DNA of 64,000 bases. It comes from Tritrichomonas musculus. Taxonomy: Eukaryota > Parabasalia > Tritrichomonadida > Tritrichomonadidae. The notes under the pieces are model-generated. The model was not told where the DNA came from. It saw nothing but the letters and a program-made list of their open reading frames with translations, and made no database searches. The number at the start of each line of letters is the position of its first letter. Position 1 is the first letter of the stretch. Both the position numbers and the translations under genes were made by a program. The stretch is taken from NCBI GenBank assembly GCA_039105265.1, contig JAPFFF010000004.1:2790001-2854000 (forward strand), in the 5' to 3' direction. Below, piece by piece: positions 11,208 to 21,208 of the stretch.

Positions 11208-11499
11208 TGCAAGAGAGATTCTGCCTCAGCTTTTTGAGAGAACTAATTGAAAGAAAAAAAAGGAGAAAATTGGAGAATAATATTTTGAGAATATTTATGT
11301 AAATAAAAAAATTGATGCATCTTTTTATATTTTTACATAATTTTTACCGAGACTTACATCAAAAGGAAGGATCCGTAAAAATTTTGTAACATAAAAAGAT
11401 GCATTTTTTTTAACATGAATAGTCTCAGTGATTCTACATTTTCTTCTTATTTTTTTCTATTAGTTCTCTCAAAAAGCTGAGGCACAATCTCTCTTGCAA
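11208..11499. mobile_element. inverted-repeat element (copy B, reduced core)
   Basis: The outer ends match as inverted repeats over about 40 nt (11208-11248 against 11459-11499; for example AGCTTTTTGAGAGAACTAAT and its complement). Nested inside is the shared inner inverted repeat (11319-11350 and 11372-11400). The spacer between inner arms is only about 20 nt and lacks most of the GC-rich core seen in copies A and C. It lies 10 nt beyond the 15-bp repeat bounding copy A. No coding capacity. Confidence 0.65.
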
Positions 11500-11849
11500 T
11501 AGGTCGATAAGAAATTTTTGAGAGATATTTAAAAATTCTTATTCAAAATTTATAAATTGTCATTAAAAAAAATTCATTGTTGGAAGAAACTTTTAAAATA
11601 AAATTAATGATAGTTTTTGTTTACTTATGAAAAAGCAGTGTTACATTAATATGCCATTATAATTTCAATTAAGAAATATAATAAAAACCTGTAGAGAAAT
11701 AACAACTAGCAACTCTTGGAAGTCCTTGATAGATTTTTTCTGAAAAAGTGAAATATTTGATTGAGTTTTAATAGAATTTTGGATTCTTTTTATAAATTGA
11801 AAGAAAAAATTAAAAAAAAAAAACAAAATACATAAATAAATAATAATAA

Positions 11850-12788
11850 TTAATATTCGTCTTCTTCAAAATCTGAATCATCTGGGGATTGTTTTTGCAT
11901 AATTCTTGTTTGCCTTTTTGCCATATTCATATATCGCCTTTTATCAACACTTGAAAGCTTTTTCCATTCATCAGCTATGACAGCAGATCGTTCTATAAGC
12001 GAAAGTTCAGGCCTCTCATTTTTCAGCATTTGATGTCTTTCTTCAACATACAAAGAATAAGGAGAAACTGTTTTACGATCTTTTTCCTTTTTCATTTTTT
12101 TCTTTAATTTGATATGATTTAGTCTAACAACCGCTCGATTCTTATAATTAGCTTTTTCGATATATACTTTTTTATCGCCTTCATCGAATTGTTTCCATTT
12201 ATTCTGTAAATGACGATATATTTCCATTTTAGATTCGTTTGGAAACATGCTTGTAAAGATTGGCTTATATATTTCAACAAAAATTTGCCAAGGAGATATT
12301 AACAAACAATCAAGGTCATCGTCCTTTGAATTACTTCCATCAATAATATTAATATCATTGTGATTATTACATGTATTGGGAACAAAATTATCAATTAAAT
12401 CCGTATTTGATTCGCTACTATTATTATTTTGAATATCTAATGGAAAATTGTAAATAGAATTTAAATCGTTTGGTTCTATTGTTAATGTGTCATCTATATT
12501 TTCTTGGACTGCAATCGTACTCTGTTCAGGTAAAATAATATTTGAATCAATATTAATATTTTGTTCATCATTGCTAGTATTTTGTGTTTTTGTTTTAATT
12601 CTTGTTTTATTTGGGTTATAGTTAGAGTTTCTGTAAATAAATAAGTTGTCATCATCATTGTCATTAATAAATGAATGACTTCCACTATTTCTTCTTTTTA
12701 ATGTATTTGAAGCAGAAGGAAAAGACATATTAATGTTTCTCATTGTAGTCTTTCCTTTCTTTTTTGATGTAGAAGATTTCTTCTTCAT
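11850..12788 (-). CDS. tandem HMG-box protein
   Basis: The 312-residue protein has an Asn/Asp/Ser-rich N-terminal half with a basic, Lys-rich start (likely nuclear). Two HMG boxes follow. The first, about 159-230, carries SPWQIFVEIYKP ... LQNKWKQFDEGDKKVY. The second, about 240-297, carries TVSPYSLYVEER ... IADEWKKLSSVDKRRY. It ends in a short acidic tail. HMG boxes bend DNA, and two-box proteins of this kind usually act as chromatin architecture or transcription factors; the target is unknown. An Inr (TCATTT) lies 11 nt upstream of the ATG and supports this start. Confidence 0.85.
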   Translation of the reverse strand: MKKKSSTSKKKGKTTMRNINMSFPSASNTLKRRNSGSHSFINDNDDDNLFIYRNSNYNPNKTRIKTKTQNTSNDEQNINIDSNIILPEQSTIAVQENIDDTLTIEPNDLNSIYNFPLDIQNNNSSESNTDLIDNFVPNTCNNHNDINIIDGSNSKDDDLDCLLISPWQIFVEIYKPIFTSMFPNESKMEIYRHLQNKWKQFDEGDKKVYIEKANYKNRAVVRLNHIKLKKKMKKEKDRKTVSPYSLYVEERHQMLKNERPELSLIERSAVIADEWKKLSSVDKRRYMNMAKRQTRIMQKQSPDDSDFEEDEY

Positions 12789-12795
12789 CAGCTAA

Positions 12796-12801
12796 AAATG
12801 A
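12796..12801 (-). promoter_or_regulatory. Inr of the HMG-box gene
   Basis: TCATTT on the minus strand fits the trichomonad initiator TCAYTW. The predicted +1 A (12799) is 11 nt before the ATG at 12788. Confidence 0.6.
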
Positions 12802-14258
12802 TATCAAAAATTATATTTTCAAAGGATTTAAATCTACGACTAAAATCAAGTGGTTCGATGAATCATTTTCATTCAATTTTGAGAAATTCATAATCTTGTT
12901 AAATTACTTTCAATATTTTTCTTTTGTTATTTTTCCAATATTCAAAATCTTTCTCACAATTTTCTGAGGTTTTTCCGTTTCAGATAAAAACAGATTAAAT
13001 ATTTTATTAAAATATATAAATGTTTTTTTGAATATTCATTATTTATCATTAAATAAAATATTTATTTTTAATTGTCTATATATTTTTACATAATGCAAAA
13101 GAAAAAAAGAAAAAATGAGAAAGTTAAATAATAATTCATTGTTTCAATCAAACCTTTTAAAAATTTATTTAAACAAATACAATTTTATTTTCTATAAAAA
13201 TCTCTAGCTCTGAATAATTGAGTAAAAATTGAATGCGAATTAATTATTAAAATCTTCACAATTGTGGCAATATTTCATTATCAAAAATGAATTTTTCACT
13301 TTAAAAAAGATAATTTTATTCATAATAGTATTTTAAAAAAGAAAATAAATTTGATGAAAATTTTATAGAAAATATCTTTTGGGTCATGTTAACAAAATTC
13401 AAAATATTATAAATATTTCAATTAGAAAAACTTTTTATCAATATATAAACTAGGTTTTGAATTTTAAAATTGTTTTTTACCAACTTTTTTTCATATTTTT
13501 ATGCAATTATAGGAATTGCATTGCAAATTAAAATAATTATGAGAAATAACAGATGTATACTGATTGAAAAATATCATGATATGGCATTTTATAAAATAAT
13601 TTAATATATTTCGGAACCAAAGATTATTATTTATTTAAACCCAATGAATGAAAATAAATTCTACGACAAATGTTTATAATGGCAGATGTGAAGAATATAA
13701 ATTATATTCTATTTTAAAATATTGTTTTTATTAAGTTTTTTTAAAAATCACATCACAAAAATAAAAAGTACTGAATTAAATATTTTTTCAATTTTGAAGA
13801 TTTTGTAAAGGTCGTACAACTGAATTTTAACAGTAAAACTCAATGATTGGTTTGTTTAAACTAATTATATTTTATTATAATAATAATAATCAGTTTTATA
13901 AATATTTGCATCGTACAAAATTCAAATTAAAATAAAAACTAAAAGGATATAAGTATATATTAAATTTTCTTCAGAAAATAAATTTGAGTATTTTATCTCA
14001 ATTTATTTTAATTATTTTTGATAAGAGTTTTATAACACTTTATAAAAATTTAGAATAGCGATAACTTTTTATATAATTTATTTTAATCATTAGTTCTTTT
14101 GATATCTTTTTATATGCTTTTAAAACATTAAGTGTTATATAAAAATAGTTATTATTATTGAAAAAAAAAATTCATTTTTTAGCTAAAAATGCAGAAAAAT
14201 TGAATTTGTTGAATTATTAAATGATGATTTTAAAAAAATTGGACGTTACAGGAGCCAA

Positions 14259-14444
14259 ATGACGAATACAATTTTATTTATATGCATTTACTTTCTAATA
14301 TATTTGAATTTCATTCTAAATCAAATGTCAGTTTTTTCTAAAAATGAAGATTTAGTTGATTGGTTTCATAAATATAAAAAGTTTAATATTTCAATTACTG
14401 AAGGATTTCGTCAAAAAGTAAAATATTATTTGTATAACACATAG
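14259..14444 (+). CDS. doubtful small ORF with one hydrophobic segment
   Basis: This 61-codon frame begins with a hydrophobic stretch (ILFICIYFLIYLNFIL, about residues 5-20) and continues with a charged, protein-like part (EDLVDWFHKYKKF). It starts with ATG but has no clear Inr and lies in strongly AT-rich DNA, where such frames arise by chance. I do not recognise it. It could be a small membrane peptide or a gene remnant. Confidence 0.15.
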   Translation: MTNTILFICIYFLIYLNFILNQMSVFSKNEDLVDWFHKYKKFNISITEGFRQKVKYYLYNT

Positions 14445-16423
14445 TATATCCATTCAAATGACATCTATATTTTTTAAATGATGCAAATATATAAGAAATC
14501 GATATATATTGAATTTTAATTAAAGTCTTTATTTCAACCATTACATTTTATAATATTGGATATAAAATATATAAATTATATATTATAATTATTAAATAAA
14601 TTATTTATTAAGATAAATATAAATTTATTTAATTTTATTTTTTATTCAATTTAGTTGTACGACCTTTGATTTTGTTAATCATAAGATTTTAAAAATCTTT
14701 CTCCCACAATTTTGAATGAAATTACAAATTATATTTTGGTTGGAAAAAAAATGTCGTATTATTGTAGTAATTAATTAAACAAAATGAAAAAATAAGTTAA
14801 CTAAAACTGTATAAAAATTGTGTTTGTTAAATTCAGAAATAATAAAATGTGGTTTTGGCCCAACGACAAAAAACTTGATATTTTGGATTTCTCGGTAATG
14901 ATTTGGTAAATTTATAAAAAAACAATTATTTTTCTGTTCATTACTATGGCTTTGATTTAAATATAAAAGCCATTATTATTAATTGCAATAAAAATTATTA
15001 AAATATATTCATTAAAAAATAAATGCATAATTATATTTTGTATATATACGTCTAATAATCATGAAATATATAGATGGCTAAAATAATGTTATAATATTAC
15101 AGAATTCACGAGAAATAATATTTCAAATTGTAGATTTTGGAGTATTCAAAAATTAACAATTTTTGAATAAATTGAATGAATTGAAAATTGAATGGGGGTT
15201 TTCAGTAATATTTTTTTGGTATTTTTTGTGAACATAATACTATAAAATGTTTATTTTTGGATCAATAATGATGAATTTGATTTCAAAGTAAACCGAACTA
15301 TAAATATATTTTGAAAGATTGCTGATCTTTTTCTAATATGTAACAAATCTCAAATGTGGGAATTCTGATCTTAAAACGATTTTAAAGTATATTTAACGTG
15401 TTTTCTATTTTAAATGAATGAGATTATTTTTCGAATGGGAAGGTAATTGAAAAAGTTGAATGGATATCTTTTTTTAAAAAATATAATTAATAGGCTTGTT
15501 TTTGAAATTAGAAAATTCAACGTCGATACAGTTAACAAAATATGCTAAATTAATGTATTTTCCTTTGTTTGCATCTATAAAATGGATCAAAACAAAATTG
15601 TTAATTTAGAAGATTTCACATTCAACTTCAAGAATTTTATTTTTTCAATACAGTCTGCGTCTAATATATGGTATATGATAGATATTAAAATTGCAATGTA
15701 AAAAAAAGTCATGTGAAAAAACAAAATCTTTTTTTTATTTCACATTTCCCTTTATTTGAGTGTAGAGATTTTCATGTACAAATTTTGAATCTCAAATTGT
15801 TTTGATGATTTATTTGGATAAACTATATAGGATGATTGATTTTGTTTTAAATACCAATTGAACATCATTCATATCCTTTTATTTATTTATTATTATTATA
15901 ATAATAATATTATATATTTGATATTAATCGAAACATTTAATATCAGCTTATAAACATTATATATTTTGATATAAAAACAAATCAATAAAAATATGTAATA
16001 TTTTAAATAATCATATTTTATTAAAACTAAAAAAGGGCAAAGATTTATTAATGTTTATAATATCACCTGTATATTGAAATCTTAAATTTATTTAGGAAAT
16101 ATGTTTTTTAAATATTATATATAGTTAAATTTCATTTGATAAAATAAAAAGGAGTTTTTATTTAATAAATGTAAAATATCAATTGAATGAATATATAAAT
16201 GATGGTAATATAATGAATATATTTAAAGAATTAACAATAATATAATATCTGCCAAATCATAAATAAAAATATTTGGATTATTAGCCAGATGATGGTATAT
16301 ATGCTATATTTTATATTTTTATTTCCAAAATCTAGAATGACTTTGTAAATATTTAAAGTTCGAATTCGAAATCTCTAACAATTTGTTTTTGAAAAATTTG
16401 AAAGGATATTTGGTTATATTTGA

Positions 16424-18061
16424 ATGATTAAAAATTTTATGGATTTAGACTTTGACTTTGAATCGAATGATGAAGAATCTTCTGATCAAACGATTATAGA
16501 CAAGTCCTTTTATAACAAAATCATGGAAGATGCTGATCTAGCTGCCTCGATATTAAATATTCATCCAGATGTTGCTTTTCTCTGTCTTCAAGTTGTGAAC
16601 TTTGACTTAGAACGGCTTTTATCAGAATATGTTCTTGACAACTCAACTTTTCTTACAACTCTCAACATCCTACCTGAAAATGTGCATAAATCGCAACTAA
16701 TGGTCAGAGGCGAAAAGAAGGAAACCATGACATGTGAAGTCTGTTATTGTGACTATCCGGGAGATTCGATGCTATCACTTCCATGTGGCCACTTTTTCTG
16801 TGAAGGATGCTGGCGAGACTGCATCATGTCTCATTCTCATCAAATTTCCAACAAGAAAGGTCAAACCGAAGGTCAAACTGAAGGTCAAATTTCCTATAGT
16901 ATAGAAGAAAACAATCCGAGTGAATCTTTAGATTTGACTTTCAATACGAATGTTCTCAAATGCATGGAAAGCGGTTGTAAGTCGGTTATTCTTCCTTCTG
17001 ACGTTGAAATGCTTTGTGGCAAAACCGCCGAAAAAGCTTTCATTCAAAGATTCAATCAAAAATCAATAGATACGGCGGTTTTGGTCAAAAGATGCTCAAA
17101 TCCAAAATGTAAGCTTCTTCTGAACATCGATTCTATCGGCCCATGCGGACTCGTGCAGTGTAAGTGCGGCGCGTGGACTTGCTGGAAGTGCGGCGGCAAG
17201 ATGCACGCGCCGCTGAAGTGCAAAGACCTCGCCAACTGGAAGAGCAAGTTCAAGGACGCTGCCAGCGTCATCTGGCTTTTGAACAACACAAAGCAGTGCC
17301 CAAAGTGCAAGCAGCTGATTGAAAAAAATGGCGGTTGTAATCACATGACATGTCAAAACTGTAAGTACGAATTCTGTTGGTATTGTGGGCATGAATGGTC
17401 GACCCATTATGGTGACCCCTACAGCTGCATATCGCAAGTATACGGCAATGTCAAATTCGATTTAGTAGATTCAAATTATGAATTTGATGAAGGCCAAATA
17501 AAAACTGAAAAAGTTGTGAATGAACAAATAAAAACTGAAAAAGTTGTGAATGAACAAATAAAAACTGAAAAAGTTGTGAATGAACAAGTAAAAACTGAAA
17601 AAGTTGTGAATGAACAAATAAGTACTGAAAAAGTTGTGAGTGAACAAATAAGTAGTGAAAAAAATATAGATGAAGATGGAAATAGAATTTTGAAGATGTT
17701 TTATGCTCATAAGAACGCAGCTAGAAAGGAAAAGGCCAATACTCATGAATTGAAGGCAATTTTGCTGCCGATGTTTGAAAATGATGACAAAGTGATATCA
17801 AAGATATTTGACACGAGAAATCTTGGAAGAAGGATTCTGAAGTGGAGCTATGCATATGAATTCTATATGGACAAAAATTCTGCTAATTACAAAATTTTTA
17901 AATATCTTCAAAATCAGCTTGAAATTGGAATTGAGAAGCTTTCATTTGCAATGGAAGCTCATTATCGCAATAAGAATAGGATTGAAAGGGCCATAAAGCA
18001 AGTTGACTTATCAATTAAATCCCTTTTGAAGCATGTAGATGATGAAAGAATGAATGTATAA
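16424..18061 (+). CDS. RBR (ariadne-type) E3 ubiquitin ligase
   Basis: Residues 36-70 look like a UBA-like helical segment. RING1 spans about 104-133 (CEVCYCDY, CGHFFCEGCW), the IBR about 224-266 (CSNPKC, CKCGAWTCWKCG), and RING2/Rcat about 292-335. Rcat contains GGCNHM, whose Cys305 aligns with the catalytic cysteine that takes ubiquitin as a thioester. An ariadne-like C-terminal region follows (about 420-545: RILKMFYAHKNAARKEK, ILKWSYAYEFYM). Between them lies an insert of tandem decapeptides (QIKTEKVVNE, about 358-411) encoded by near-identical 30-bp units. At 545 residues the size is normal for ariadne proteins. Codons around the IBR and early Rcat (17100-17290) are unusually G/C-ending compared with the rest of the gene. 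Confidence 0.93.
   Translation: MIKNFMDLDFDFESNDEESSDQTIIDKSFYNKIMEDADLAASILNIHPDVAFLCLQVVNFDLERLLSEYVLDNSTFLTTLNILPENVHKSQLMVRGEKKETMTCEVCYCDYPGDSMLSLPCGHFFCEGCWRDCIMSHSHQISNKKGQTEGQTEGQISYSIEENNPSESLDLTFNTNVLKCMESGCKSVILPSDVEMLCGKTAEKAFIQRFNQKSIDTAVLVKRCSNPKCKLLLNIDSIGPCGLVQCKCGAWTCWKCGGKMHAPLKCKDLANWKSKFKDAASVIWLLNNTKQCPKCKQLIEKNGGCNHMTCQNCKYEFCWYCGHEWSTHYGDPYSCISQVYGNVKFDLVDSNYEFDEGQIKTEKVVNEQIKTEKVVNEQIKTEKVVNEQVKTEKVVNEQISTEKVVSEQISSEKNIDEDGNRILKMFYAHKNAARKEKANTHELKAILLPMFENDDKVISKIFDTRNLGRRILKWSYAYEFYMDKNSANYKIFKYLQNQLEIGIEKLSFAMEAHYRNKNRIERAIKQVDLSIKSLLKHVDDERMNV
17495..17661 (+). repeat. 30-bp coding tandem repeat, about 5.5 units
   Basis: Near-identical 30-bp units each encode QIKTEKVVNE. 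The first four units are almost identical; the last ones drift to KVVSE and SEKNIDE. The array keeps frame and lies in the RBR ligase linker between Rcat and the ariadne domain. It is likely to vary in copy number between strains. Confidence 0.9.
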
Positions 18062-18468
18062 AATATAAAAAAAAAAAAAAAAAGATTATTTTTTTTCTAC
18101 TTTCCCCGGAAATGTAAAGTATTGAAAAAGTTGCCGATTTTTTTATAAAAAAATAAAAGATTATAATTACCTTTTACTTATTTATTTATCTTTACATGAG
18201 TTCAGGTTTATTTTTTGTAGTCATCATCTTTGGAGTTATTTGAAATCAACGCATTGAAAAAGTTCATTAAATTAATAAAATCAAAATAAAATAATGCTAA
18301 GTCACTAATCTTTGCATTTCAGAAGGATTTGTTTAAAATAACTTTAGAGTTGTATGACACACTAGTATTAGCATATAAAATTGAATGAATCTTTATGGAT
18401 TTTATCTATTCAGAAATTAAATAAAAATATTGGCCTTGGTTTGTTTGTTAAATTAGGCCAATTTATCA
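18062..18468. other. intergenic spacer
   Basis: The spacer starts with a long A run followed by T runs after the ligase stop. No ORF or RNA gene is visible. The next ATG overlaps a TCAATG, which fits the Inr consensus poorly. Confidence 0.4.
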
Positions 18469-19596
18469 ATGAATTATATAGGAACTTCATTTTTATTATT
18501 ACTCTCAGCATGTTTATTTACATACAGATTCATTTTTGATCATCATGAGTCCTTCCTCATGAATTTGTTTCAGGTTGATAATCCGGTTGGTGGCAAAAAG
18601 CTTCAAATATATTTACAAGAAATTGATTCAAAATGGAACTCTGATGTTATTAATTGTACTGGATGCTCTTGTAAATTTGACTTTCTTGACTCTCTTGAAC
18701 CGCTTATTCATTGTATTATCCAAAAATCATCTTTTGTTACAAAATCCATAAAAGATTCAACCTTCATTTTTACGCCCCTATACACAAATAATTTACGAAA
18801 AGCTGGAATTAATGCTAGTTTATTTGATATTACTGGGAAAGATGATTCATTTTCAAGATGGCGAGGAAGCAGGCATATTCAAGTAGATTCTTATTTATCA
18901 CAAAATGAAAATCCAAACTACATGAAATTTGAAAGTAGTAAAGATGATAAAATCGTTGATCAGCACGTTTTTATCACAACGAACTTAACAATAGAAACAA
19001 TTCGAAGTAACAGATGGTTAAATAGTCGGCATATTTTGATTCCTCCTCTCCAAACGCGTGATAAATATCCAGAAATTAAAAAGAAAGCACGCACTTTTCT
19101 CTTCTTAGGATCATCTGATCTAATTAAAAAATTGTATCAAAAGCATGAAAATTCATTGCTTATTGAATCTTTTTCTGATACAAAAAAAGTTCTCGATGAG
19201 GTTTCAGAATCAGAATTTACAGTCATCCATCCAAATAAAGATTTTCTACCTTTCTTTATTTATGAAATTCTCCGCTCATATTCAATTCCTGTTTTGCTCT
19301 CAGGTCCTTTTCTACCTGCATTTGCCAATACTCATATAAACTACACAAAGGTTTCAATAAGAATTAATCCAGAAAATGCGAATCCTTCGGATTTTGATGA
19401 ACGGATTCAAAAATTTGATAAATTAGATGCATTACAAGAAATTTTTAAAGTTAAAAAATTTTTAATGTGGCCGAAAAACGGAATTGCATCTGAGAATAAT
19501 GCAGGTGGAGTTTTATTAGATTATTTAAACACTCGCCATCGTGTTTTAAGACCAGTCCTCAGAAGAACTTTTATAGGTTCTGACACTTTTATTTAA
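18469..19596 (+). CDS. exostosin-family (GT47-like) glycosyltransferase
   Basis: The N-terminus has one hydrophobic segment (about residues 5-22), consistent with a type II signal anchor and a Golgi-lumen enzyme. The C-terminal third carries the exostosin signature: SEFTVIHPNKD, FFIYEILRSYSIPVLLSG, FLPAF and a following TKVSIRI. The family transfers sugars from nucleotide donors, for example in plant wall and animal heparan synthesis; donor and acceptor here are unknown. CTGCSCKF (about 57-64) could form lumenal disulphides. At 375 residues it is a compact single-domain form. Confidence 0.8.
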   Translation: MNYIGTSFLLLLSACLFTYRFIFDHHESFLMNLFQVDNPVGGKKLQIYLQEIDSKWNSDVINCTGCSCKFDFLDSLEPLIHCIIQKSSFVTKSIKDSTFIFTPLYTNNLRKAGINASLFDITGKDDSFSRWRGSRHIQVDSYLSQNENPNYMKFESSKDDKIVDQHVFITTNLTIETIRSNRWLNSRHILIPPLQTRDKYPEIKKKARTFLFLGSSDLIKKLYQKHENSLLIESFSDTKKVLDEVSESEFTVIHPNKDFLPFFIYEILRSYSIPVLLSGPFLPAFANTHINYTKVSIRINPENANPSDFDERIQKFDKLDALQEIFKVKKFLMWPKNGIASENNAGGVLLDYLNTRHRVLRPVLRRTFIGSDTFI

Positions 19597-21208
19597 TGAA
19601 ATGTTTTTATCTTTTTTTATATTAAATGTTTTTACAATTTTTTTATTCTTCTCAAAAGTTTTTTTTCAAAAATTGAATAGTTCTCAAAAAATGATCGCTA
19701 TTCTCCATATTCAATTCAAGAAATGAAAAAATGAAAAAATGAATAATTTGATAAAAAAAAGTCTATCATTCTCATTATATTTGCCTAGAATTTTATATAA
19801 ATAATCGCAGGGTTCATCAAAAATACCTTTGTGCAAGTGCCAGAATTAGATATGATTATCAACAACAATATATTTGGTTGATAAATATTTATAAACTGTT
19901 TAAAGTTGCTTAATTTTTTCAATACTCGATAGGAATTATATAAAATCTCTATAAATAGATTTTGAATTTCTTGACAAATACTCGAAAATTTATTTATATT
20001 ATCATATAATTGGGAAATTATATTATGTATATGTTGTTTAATAATTTTTAATGGCTATTTTTCCAATAATCCCATGTTTATCATAGATATTTGTTCAAAA
20101 GGATCAACTAAAGTATAGTAAGTCATTTCTGAAGAACATTCAAAAAGTGGAAATCATTCAGAAAAAATAATCTAAATAAAATAATTGAAAAAACAAATCT
20201 TTTTATATTTTTACATAATTTTTATCGAGGCTTCGCTTCGCTAGCAGGCGTCGAGCGAGGCTGAGCGAAGCAAAGCCGAGTCGAGACCCCGCGGCTGGCG
20301 GTAAGAATCGGTAAAAATTTTGTAACATAAAAAGATTATTTTGAAAATAAATGAGAGATTTATAGTCTTAAATTGTTAAAATGTGATATTATTTTTACAA
20401 ATTGAACTTTATACTAATTTTGAGTTCAGTTATAATTCATTTTATGAGTGTGTAACATTCATATTTCAATTTACAATATTTTGAAATATTTGGTTCTATA
20501 ATATCTTTTTAATATTGTGATCAAAACAAAACAAATCAAAAAAACGATACATTTTTTGAATTATTCATAATTGAGAAGTTTAATTTTTTGAATTAATTTA
20601 TTAGCCTATATTAACATGAAACGACTCTATATATCTCAATAAACAATTGTTACTATATATTACAATTAAATAATATACTATTAACTAAATTTGTATATTT
20701 CAAATTAAAATCAGTTTCTAAGGAATATTACTTATAAGTCTAAAAATAAGTTGAATTTCATAATTTTTTCAGTTATAAATTCAAATAATTATTTTTGTAA
20801 AATTGAATGAAATTGATAAAAAAAAAAAAAAGATGAATCATATAAATAAAATTTGAGTTGGAACCCTTTTAAATATATGGTTATGGTTAAATTTGGCTAA
20901 TTACAAGTTGTTAAATAATCGGGTAAAATATATGAAATTGGGGCTAGATATATGTTTATTAAAAAATGTATTTATAAAAAAAATTCAATTGTGCTTTTGT
21001 TTCAATTGAAAATAAAATGAGGGTTTTACAATTATATTTTTTTTATCGAAATTTGATTTATAAGCATAATTATCGAATAAAAACTATGAATATTTTCAAA
21101 AACGTTATATTGATTTCTTTGTTACATTTCGCTTTTTGATAAAAAAAATTCAATTATTTAAAATTTGAAAGATTTGAAAATTGTAATATAAATAAAAATT
21201 TTAAAACC
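19597..21208. other. intergenic region with repeat copy C
   Basis: Apart from the repeat element at 20197-20336, the region is plain AT-rich sequence with poly-A/T runs. No gene-like ORF or RNA gene was seen. Confidence 0.5.
20197..20336. mobile_element. inverted-repeat element with GC-rich core (copy C)
   Basis: The outer arms (20197-20228 and 20308-20336) match the inner inverted repeats of the elements at 10925-11058 and 11319-11400. The roughly 80-nt centre is very GC-rich and is closely related to the reverse complement of copy A's core; shared pieces include GCGTCGAGCGAGG and CCGAGTCGAGACCCCGCGG. Within the core, GCTTCGCT and AGCGAAGC can pair. The outer long arms of copy A are absent, so the shared unit appears to be this 140-nt module. 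Confidence 0.7.

Larger units (their letters stand above)
12789..16423. other. gene-poor AT-rich region
   Basis: This 3.6-kb stretch between divergent genes holds no convincing gene. The best frame is a 61-codon ORF at 14259-14444 (listed separately). TTA/TAA trinucleotide runs near 13880 and 15885-15910 form AT palindromes. No transposase, tRNA or GC-rich island is seen. Confidence 0.5.

Noticed and set aside
17471..17746. Minus-strand frame with repeated LFIHNFFSF units
   Set aside because: It is the antisense shadow of the coding decapeptide repeat in the RBR ligase.
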